A stretch of 64,000 nt of DNA from Saccharomycopsis phalli (lineage: Eukaryota; Ascomycota; Saccharomycetes; Ascoideales; Saccharomycopsidaceae): the NCBI GenBank assembly GCA_020342235.1, contig CP073213.1:1962501-2026500 (forward strand), read 5' to 3'. Below are positions 57,819-64,000 of the stretch, piece by piece (position 1 is the stretch's first letter; the number at the start of each line of letters is the position of its first letter). Under the pieces are notes generated by a model. It ran no database searches, was not told the DNA's origin, and worked only from the letters and a program-made list of their open reading frames with translations. A program made the position numbers and the translations under genes.

Positions 57819-58452
57819 GTTGCTGACGATGAGATGGCAAACAGACAAGGGTGTCGGTTAATGGTGTGACGAGAATAAACTGACAAAAAAAAAAAATTCC
57901 AGTGAGTAGACCAAAAGCCGGGGTGTTTTTTTAAAAGACAAGCAAAACACTTGTGACAAACCTGCGAAATAAATGGATGTAAACGTCAATGGGGCAAGCA
58001 CAAAAAGAAGCAATGGTGTGGTCGGTTCTTTCGCAAACAAATACCCGCAAGCAGTAGCCTAATAAGGTAATGGTTTGTGAAAAATATTCAAGTAGGTTTG
58101 GCGATAAATGTCAAGTTAAAAAAAAAAAAGATTTTGCAAATGGAAGACAAGTTTAAATTTTTAAAAAAGTGGTGCTTTTTCTTTTTCAATCATTCGTATT
58201 AATGCAGGAGCGATCAACTTGCTTACCTACTCTCCAGGCACTCAAAAGTTTTTCCGGTAGATGGACGATGCTTAGGGAGATGTTTCCGCGGCAGTGTGGT
58301 ACCGGCTAAATTCCGTTTCTGCATTTGGCCACGCGCATCACCGTGCGTGGCGGTGCCGAACATTGATGGCCCATGCAGCGGCCGCTCGCTGCTTACGTAA
58401 GCGTGTTGAAGGCGGGTACATTTTGCAACAAGCCCTGGGGCGTGTATACCCC
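57819..58452. promoter_or_regulatory. MIG1/MPS2 divergent promoter
   Basis: The 634 bases contain several A- or T-tracts (A12 near 57884, A12 near 58118) that suit nucleosome-free promoters, and CCGCGG near 58288. The MPS2 frame is open upstream to 58294; the region 58294-58452 could therefore be coding if an earlier ATG (58294 or 58366) is used. Confidence 0.35.
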
Positions 58453-59778
58453 ATGGATGCTGTGGACATATTGAACGAGACCTGGAAAGACTTGGCCAGG
58501 GAAAAGGGCGGACCGGAGTTGCAGTATATATACAAGAAGGACTTTGCTCGGTTGAATCAGCTTCTAGAGGCCAGGAGTAGCAGAAAGCTTCTTAGCACTA
58601 CCCAGTTGGACACAATCACCGGGGCATTGGCCGACGACTCACATGTGGGGATGGACAAGGACGATATCATGTACATGTATCTGGCTGTTTGCGGGGCCGA
58701 GTTCCGCGACTTGTTTCGCACTCCGCGTACAATCGAGCCAGATGCAATTGCATACTCCACGGGATCGGAGCTGGAATCCCCTTTAGGACACAAGGACACG
58801 CGGAAAACAAGGCGACTTCCCAGTTACACCGAGGTGAGCACATCGACACCGATTCGCGAGTTCTTTGAGGACGCTACCAAGAAGGACTCTGAGCTCCGGA
58901 AGCTCCGGACGGAGGTCGAGGTCAAGAACGCGGACATTGAGTTCCGAGACGAACATATTGCGGTGCTTGAGAAGGAGTTGAGGCTGGCAAGACTGGCGAA
59001 ACAGGAGAGCGAGAATGCGCTTGCCGAGCTCACCAAGGAAAGTGTAAATGGCGAGTACCGACGTGCGGCGGAGCTACAGGATAACAAGATCGAGGTGTTG
59101 ACGAGGAGTTTGCAGGACCAGGAGGCCGAGAACAAGATGTTGAGCGAGATCAACAAGAACTTGACTGCGGAGTTGAGCGATTTGTGCGAGAAGTTGGCGA
59201 GCGTGGAGAGTCTCCAGCAGGAGATCCGCACGAGCAACAACAGCGAGCAGCTCCATGAGGAGAACGAGGAATTGGGACGGCACATTGGCGCGTTGCAGCA
59301 CGAGTTACAGGAGCTTCGCCAGAGTGCGGAGCAGGCTGCCAGCGAGAAAAGCTTGGAGGTGAGCAGCTTGAAATTGAAGCTTGTCACTTTGAAGACCGAG
59401 GTGGACCGGCTCCAGGGCGACTTGGCCGACACGCGGCACCACGACGGCGTGGTGATGTCGAAGAAGCAATTGAAGGGGCTCCGAGAGACGAGGCAGAGGC
59501 AGTTGAGGCAATTGAAGCACGTTTTGAAGCAGAGCAAATGCGACGCGGTGCTTCACGAGAAGTCCGGCCGGGACTACGCATACTTGGTGGCTGTGTGTGT
59601 ATTTGTTGTTGTGTGGCATTTCTGGTGGAGGGAAAGGCCCTTGGTGGTGGAGACGCTGGTGAAGGTGGGGAACACGTGGTGGGAGTTGTTGAGGCTACGC
59701 GGCGCCCACTGGGTGTCTGGCGACTATGTAATATCTAGATATGACTATAACGTGGAGGAGCTCATCGGCCAACGGTGA
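58453..59778 (+). CDS. MPS2: spindle pole body / nuclear envelope protein, Mps2-like
   Basis: From the ATG at 58453 the product has 441 residues. Its start MDAVDILNETWKDLAREKGG, then PELQYIYKKDFARLNQLLEA, aligns with yeast Mps2 (FDAIFEYAWGQIDKP...FIYGKDLPKLIEI). A long coiled coil follows (about residues 150-365), then one membrane span (YLVAVCVFVVVWHFWW) and a short tail with NTWWELLRLRGAHWVSG. Mps2 holds the duplicating spindle pole body in the nuclear envelope with Bbp1 and the SUN protein Mps3. The primary sequence evolves fast, so the call rests on the start, coil and tail layout. It is tandem with SEC16, 100 bases apart. Confidence 0.68.
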   Translation: MDAVDILNETWKDLAREKGGPELQYIYKKDFARLNQLLEARSSRKLLSTTQLDTITGALADDSHVGMDKDDIMYMYLAVCGAEFRDLFRTPRTIEPDAIAYSTGSELESPLGHKDTRKTRRLPSYTEVSTSTPIREFFEDATKKDSELRKLRTEVEVKNADIEFRDEHIAVLEKELRLARLAKQESENALAELTKESVNGEYRRAAELQDNKIEVLTRSLQDQEAENKMLSEINKNLTAELSDLCEKLASVESLQQEIRTSNNSEQLHEENEELGRHIGALQHELQELRQSAEQAASEKSLEVSSLKLKLVTLKTEVDRLQGDLADTRHHDGVVMSKKQLKGLRETRQRQLRQLKHVLKQSKCDAVLHEKSGRDYAYLVAVCVFVVVWHFWWRERPLVVETLVKVGNTWWELLRLRGAHWVSGDYVISRYDYNVEELIGQR

Positions 59779-59796
59779 CGAACATGTAAGCCCTGT

Positions 59797-59806
59797 GTCA
59801 CGTGAC
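59797..59806. promoter_or_regulatory. palindromic E-box GTCACGTGAC before SEC16
   Basis: A perfect 10-base palindrome in the 100-base gap between MPS2 and SEC16 matches the strong Cbf1/CDEI-type site RTCACRTG on both strands, 72 bases upstream of the SEC16 start. Confidence 0.55.
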
Positions 59807-59878
59807 TCTGGAGTGAAGAATGTGGTGGCAGAAAATGCAAGTGAGATACAAGTGTGTTGCGAGAACCCGTTTTAAGCC

Positions 59879-62800
59879 ATGCTGACGGACCTGAGCACTA
59901 CCAATAAACTACACCAGGGCCAAAAGAGCCCAGAGGTTGCAATTAACCCGATTTCCTCCGTGAGCGGCTCGCGGAGCAGCGCCAGCGAGTTGGATGATCT
60001 CTTTGCCTCAGATCCAAACGGCGCCGAGTTTGATTTTTTCAGCCAGGGGAACGACAATGAACCTGCCAGCAAGCAGACCGAAAACCCGGCTGTGGATGAG
60101 CTGCTATTGGGCGGAAACGGAGGAGCTTTGACGTATGAAACGTCGCCGAGTGTCGCCAGATCCGGCAGTTTGCCAGAGAGCCAGCCGGCAAATTTAAATG
60201 ACATGTTTAACGACGAGCAGGACGCGGCCTCGGACGAGTTTGACGAGATATTTGCTCAAGGTGCGGCCAATAATCCCGCACCGTTGCAGCATAATTCCGC
60301 GGGCATTTCCTCTCCGCTGGACTTGGTGGGGGGGCAGGAAACTGGGGAACATGACACTGGGGAAAAGCACATTGGGGAGCAGCACATTGGGGAGCAGTTT
60401 CCTAAGCAGGTTTCACATATACCGCATGTAGGTGCTAGTGTCAGTTCTAGTAAAGAGTCTGTGCAGGTCACTCCACCAAAAGCTAATTTGAATGATATCT
60501 TTGCAGATGAGGAGGACTTTATTATTTCCACGGAGAATTCTGACGTGGCTAAAGGTGAGGAAGCTGAGATTGGATTGGAGGCTGGACTGGAGATTAAGCT
60601 GGAGATTGGACTGGAGATTGAACTGGAGATTGAACCGGAAATTAAACTGGAGACTAAACCGGAAATTAAACTGGAGACTAAACCGGAAATTAAACTGGAG
60701 ACTAAACCAGTGGAGAATTCCATGACTAAACTGACTGAAACCACCCTGGTGGAGATTACTCCGGTGGAATCCACTCCGGTGGAGGCTACTCTGATTCAGG
60801 TAGAAAACCCAGAAACACACACCGGAGTGCCTCTGATTAATTCGGCAATTGAAAATATATTCAGCGATGACGACGACGATGACGACGATTTTGGAAAGCT
60901 AATCAACTCGCAAAATGACCCTGCGCCCGAATCCAAGGACCCAGACATTGAAAACAAGTTTAGTTTCTTTGACGACGACGACGAAGAAGAAGAAGAAGAA
61001 GAAGAAGAAGAGCAAGTACCAGTGCCAGTCAACAAGTATGCCCCTGTTCAGACACCAAGCCATGCGCCTTCTTCTCATCAGCCACCGCAATTCATCAACA
61101 GCGTTGCTCCCGTCACTCAGCCAATCCAGCCGCCAGGCAGTTTGAAGAAGAATCAAGCAAATTTCTTTGAGGAATTGCCAATCAACATTCCCTCCAAAAA
61201 GCCCAAAGCCACCAGGCTGGTCAGGCAACCGCCAGCCAATCAATTCACTCAACCGCAATCATTGGGACCTCCACAACCATCAGCGCCTCATGGGCCAGCT
61301 CCTAAGAATCCCTACACACCTCAGAGCACTGTGAGTACCAATGCTCCGCCTATTCATCCGCCGAGCGGCTCATCTGCTACCCAGACTCAGCCAAATGATA
61401 AACCTCCGCAGGGATTTAACAGTCCTTATACCCCACAGGCCCAGTTGCTGAATAACTATTCGCCTGGCAATGCTAACCAGAAGAATAACTATTCGCCGTC
61501 AAATGGAAGTGGTCCTGTGAAGTCGAATAGATATACTCCTTATAGCTCCAAGTATGGTTCGTCTGTTGCGCAAGGTGTTCCTCAGGGTCCTCCTGGTGTT
61601 ACACAAGGTTCTCCTGGTGTTGCTCAAGGTCCTTCTGGTATTACACAAGGTCCTCCTGGTATTCCTCAGGGTATTCCTCAAGTTGTCCCTCAAGGTCCTC
61701 AAGGTATTCCTCAAGGTATTCCTCAAGGTATTCCTCAAGGTATTCCTCAAGGTATTCCTCAAGGTATTCCTCAAGGTATTCCTCAAGGTATTCCTCAAGG
61801 TATTCCTCAAGGTATTCCTCAAGGTATTCCTCAAGGCATTCCTCAAGGTATTCCTCAAGGTATTCCTCAAGGTATTCCTCAAGGTATTCCTCAAGGTATT
61901 CCTCAAGGTATTCCTCAAGGTATTCCTCAAGGTATTCCTCAAGGCATTCCTCAAGTTATTCCTCAAGGTATTCCTCAAGGTATTCCTCAAGGTATTCCTC
62001 AAGGCATTCCCCAAGGCATCCCTCAAGGCTCAAATAAGTATGCCCCACCGCCTTTTGGTCGGACTCAACAGCCAATTGCTCAGCTACCACCTAATTCAGC
62101 TGTCAACCAAGGACCTTCGGCTCCAGGATTTGGCCCTCCGCCCCAAAATAATGTCTCGTTACCTCCAGTTAACCAGATACACGGACGCAATATGCCAATT
62201 TCCAACGGGCCTCCAAGCGTACCTCCAAAGGATAAGCATGCGTATGGGCATAAACCAGCCAGCACGAAATCATACACTCCAAAAATTGGATCGTACACAC
62301 CTGACTTGACGCTGGCAGAGTCTCAAGCTAACCTGTTTATACCTTCCTCCACCCCAAGGCAGCCAATTGAGCACTATTTGGGTATCCAAATACCGATTGT
62401 CAACTTTTCTCCAACTGGTGATATTCTTGTTATTAAGCAATCCGCAGGACAGTTTGGGGCTCATAGTACTAACGTGGAGACTCGGAGCATGAAGACAGTT
62501 GTAAAGGATGTTTTTGATATTGAGTCATTTCCTACTGACAAGAAAAAGTCAACGTTGGACAAATGGTTAAGAGCGAGAATAGACGGTTATACCAAGAATC
62601 CTGAAGATAATTCCAATTGCGATTTGATTCTAAAAATTTTTCTTGATATTGAGGAGTCAAACTTACAGCCTGAGACTTATTTCAAAAAGGTGTCAAGCAC
62701 AATCTTGAACCACTTTGGAATCCAACTTGGGGGCCTGACAGGCAATCCAATGAATATTATCAGCAACAGTAACATCACTGTCGACGTTAGTTACCTTCAC

Positions 62801-64000
62801 AATATATTCACGAGCATCAGCAACAACACCACTGTTGATTTTGGTGTTGGTCAACAAGACTGGGCATTGTCGCTATTATTTGCTGGGTTGTTCAACAAGG
62901 AGCGCTTCTTGGACGTATGCAAGCGTTATGTTGAAACTACATTCAAGAGCAGCGACAGCAATAGCTACTTGTTGTATATTTTCTTGCAGAGTTTTATAAA
63001 CGCAGGTGAGTTTCTTGCAAATATTACTCCTCAAGAAAAACTTATATTGGATGAAAACTGGTTCAGTGTCTTGGCTATGATATTGAACTCGGCCAATCAA
63101 TCCAACATCAAGATTATTCAGAGTATATTGATACTGTATGGAAAGTACTTTCAAAACATTGGCGGTGAAGTCGGCGGCGTTAGCAATAACTCATACAAGT
63201 CATTGATAAACTACATGTTGGCGTTGTTACCTATTGAGACCTTCCAGTCGATTTTTGTCAGCAATCACATTCTCATATACACTATCATTGACATTTACTT
63301 GCATTTGTTGGACAAAATGAACATCCAGTATAAGTACGATAAGAGTATCTTGGAAGCAAATTTGACCAAGTACTTGGAAGACTATGGCTTTGGAAAGAAC
63401 TCATTGGAAAGAAATAAACTAGGCGGCAGTGGTTGGTTTGGAAGTAGTTCCAAGATTGATTTGTCCTACCAGTTTAACAAGTTTATTGCAGGCGAGGATA
63501 CTGCTAAGGAAAGTCGCAAGGAGAGTATATTTGATAAAGTCAAACTGAATGTTGGCACTGGAATTTTAGTGAACACGCAAATGCAGAATCCGCTAATCAA
63601 CAACTTGTCTCCTATTCAGTCACCATTTACTCCAACTGGTGGGGCCACTAATAGAAATATTAGAGGTAACTTAATGAATTCTGTCTACCAAAATGCTGGT
63701 GCACCGCCTTTTGGGCCTTTGTCAGACAATAATGCTGCATCAAAGGGTCAAGCTGGTATGGTAAGAACCTATTCGTCACCTGCAATTACTAGTCAAGATA
63801 AGTATAAGCCTGGTAATCCATATGTTGCTAAAATTGATGCACAGTTACCTGTTTCGTTGTCCAGTGACCAGATTTCTCCCCATGTGCCTTCTACTGATGT
63901 ATCTAGCCTGGAGCAAAGCTATCCTTTCGTTGATCCTGCACTTAGTCAACCAAAGCCACCTTCTAAGGCTGCTGGGAAGTACCTGAAATATGCTCCTAAG
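59879..64000 (+). CDS. SEC16: COPII scaffold Sec16, N-terminal and central part (open at window end)
   Basis: The frame stays open for 1374 codons to the last base. It starts MLTDLSTTNKLHQGQKSPEV and has short acidic motifs (NLNDMFNDEQD, NLNDIFADEED) and repeated YTP/KYAP motifs (NKYAPVQTP, NPYTPQST, NRYTPYSS). A GIPQ array and then the conserved central helical domain follow (about from residue 790: IPIVNFSPTGDILVIKQSAG, VGQQDWALSLLFAGLFNKERF). This is the Sec16 layout of CTG yeasts; Sec16 marks ER exit sites and binds Sec12/13/23/24 and Sar1. The last codons, AAG TAC CTG AAA TAT GCT, read KYSKYAP if CTG is serine, which restores the KYAP-type context. The C-terminal Sec23-binding region is outside the window. 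Confidence 0.85.
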   Translation, partial: MLTDLSTTNKLHQGQKSPEVAINPISSVSGSRSSASELDDLFASDPNGAEFDFFSQGNDNEPASKQTENPAVDELLLGGNGGALTYETSPSVARSGSLPESQPANLNDMFNDEQDAASDEFDEIFAQGAANNPAPLQHNSAGISSPLDLVGGQETGEHDTGEKHIGEQHIGEQFPKQVSHIPHVGASVSSSKESVQVTPPKANLNDIFADEEDFIISTENSDVAKGEEAEIGLEAGLEIKLEIGLEIELEIEPEIKLETKPEIKLETKPEIKLETKPVENSMTKLTETTLVEITPVESTPVEATLIQVENPETHTGVPLINSAIENIFSDDDDDDDDFGKLINSQNDPAPESKDPDIENKFSFFDDDDEEEEEEEEEEQVPVPVNKYAPVQTPSHAPSSHQPPQFINSVAPVTQPIQPPGSLKKNQANFFEELPINIPSKKPKATRLVRQPPANQFTQPQSLGPPQPSAPHGPAPKNPYTPQSTVSTNAPPIHPPSGSSATQTQPNDKPPQGFNSPYTPQAQLLNNYSPGNANQKNNYSPSNGSGPVKSNRYTPYSSKYGSSVAQGVPQGPPGVTQGSPGVAQGPSGITQGPPGIPQGIPQVVPQGPQGIPQGIPQGIPQGIPQGIPQGIPQGIPQGIPQGIPQGIPQGIPQGIPQGIPQGIPQGIPQGIPQGIPQGIPQGIPQGIPQGIPQVIPQGIPQGIPQGIPQGIPQGIPQGSNKYAPPPFGRTQQPIAQLPPNSAVNQGPSAPGFGPPPQNNVSLPPVNQIHGRNMPISNGPPSVPPKDKHAYGHKPASTKSYTPKIGSYTPDLTLAESQANLFIPSSTPRQPIEHYLGIQIPIVNFSPTGDILVIKQSAGQFGAHSTNVETRSMKTVVKDVFDIESFPTDKKKSTLDKWLRARIDGYTKNPEDNSNCDLILKIFLDIEESNLQPETYFKKVSSTILNHFGIQLGGLTGNPMNIISNSNITVDVSYLHNIFTSISNNTTVDFGVGQQDWALSLLFAGLFNKERFLDVCKRYVETTFKSSDSNSYLLYIFLQSFINAGEFLANITPQEKLILDENWFSVLAMILNSANQSNIKIIQSILILYGKYFQNIGGEVGGVSNNSYKSLINYMLALLPIETFQSIFVSNHILIYTIIDIYLHLLDKMNIQYKYDKSILEANLTKYLEDYGFGKNSLERNKLGGSGWFGSSSKIDLSYQFNKFIAGEDTAKESRKESIFDKVKLNVGTGILVNTQMQNPLINNLSPIQSPFTPTGGATNRNIRGNLMNSVYQNAGAPPFGPLSDNNAASKGQAGMVRTYSSPAITSQDKYKPGNPYVAKIDAQLPVSLSSDQISPHVPSTDVSSLEQSYPFVDPALSQPKPPSKAAGKYLKYAPK
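60587..60790 (+). repeat. CTG-rich EIK/ETKP repeat in SEC16
   Basis: Ten CTG codons fall in about 200 bases, inside units such as GAG-ATT-AAG-CTG and AAA-CCG-GAA-ATT. With standard decoding this is a Glu/Leu/Ile repeat; with CUG as serine it is Glu/Lys/Ser-rich. CTG and CCG alternate at one site of the repeat. Confidence 0.8.
61703..62026 (+). repeat. (GGTATTCCTCAA)27 coding minisatellite, Gly-Ile-Pro-Gln
   Basis: Twenty-seven 12-base units in 324 bases encode GIPQ in SEC16, almost all perfect; a looser GVPQGPPG-type run precedes them from about 61570. Plus and minus frames of 175-251 codons here are shadows of the repeat. Confidence 0.95.

Noticed and set aside
57819-57848. Longer MIG1 start at 57848
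   Set aside because: The codon is TTG on the coding strand; the first ATG is at 57818.
61499-62309. Frames of 175-251 codons over the GIPQ array on both strands
   Set aside because: A stop-free 12-bp repeat is open in several frames; only the SEC16 frame continues on both sides.

Overview
The window is nuclear DNA of a budding yeast, most likely of the CTG-Ser (CUG-Ser1) clade that includes Candida, Debaryomyces, Meyerozyma and relatives. The gene set is typically ascomycete-yeast: Cox8, Cox9, Mdm34, Dur1,2, Rpa135, Rrp12, Mep2, Arp9, Cse4, Bos1, Msn4-like, Fox2, Rad57, Mig1 and Sec16. It also holds genes retained in CTG-clade yeasts but absent from S. cerevisiae, such as URC4, and a Cdr1-type drug pump. 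CTG codons are almost absent from housekeeping genes: none in the 898 codons of FOX2 and two in the 1168 of RPA135, both at positions that are not leucine in S. cerevisiae as I recall that sequence. I did not try to name a species.

Layout: 0-3.5 kb holds the end of PUS7, the divergent COX8/COX9 pair, MDM34 and FRA2. 3.6-13.3 kb holds a 2-oxoglutarate oxygenase, DUR1,2 and a divergent DHA2-type MFS transporter with GATA-factor sites between them. 13.3-24 kb holds a bHLH regulator, an unrecognised gene, a Cdr1-like ABC pump, a solo-LTR-like relic and a Cts1/Cht3 chitinase. 24.8-34 kb is a ribosome and tRNA block (THG1, RPA135, MRPS16, RRP12) built on two very short divergent promoters. 34.4-37.6 kb is MEP2 next to URC4. 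38.4-48.9 kb runs RPS20, RCH1, ARP9, CSE4, BOS1, a repeat-rich unknown protein and an Msn2/4-like factor. 49.8-64 kb runs a small membrane protein, CCS1, FOX2, RAD57, MIG1, MPS2 and the first ~1374 codons of SEC16, which leaves the window open.

Three genes are spliced, with very short introns: THG1 (59 nt), MRPS16 (39 nt, in frame and free of stops) and BOS1 (44 nt, directly after the ATG). All have a C/TTAAC-type branch point only 7-9 nt before the acceptor. From 34 to 57 kb nearly every 3' flank carries its own unrelated minisatellite, and three proteins (chitinase, SEC16 and the 43.7-kb unknown) carry coding tandem repeats.

Functionally, DUR1,2 (urea breakdown), URC4 (uracil breakdown, which yields urea), MEP2 (ammonium uptake) and perhaps the flanking oxygenase and MFS carrier form a loose nitrogen-scavenging group, with GATA sites in most of their promoters. 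THG1/RPA135 and MRPS16/RRP12 are paired for translation and ribosome building, and their promoters share CTCATC (PAC-like), Reb1-like and A/T-tract (RRPE-like) elements. Intergenic stretches over 300 bases are described individually below.
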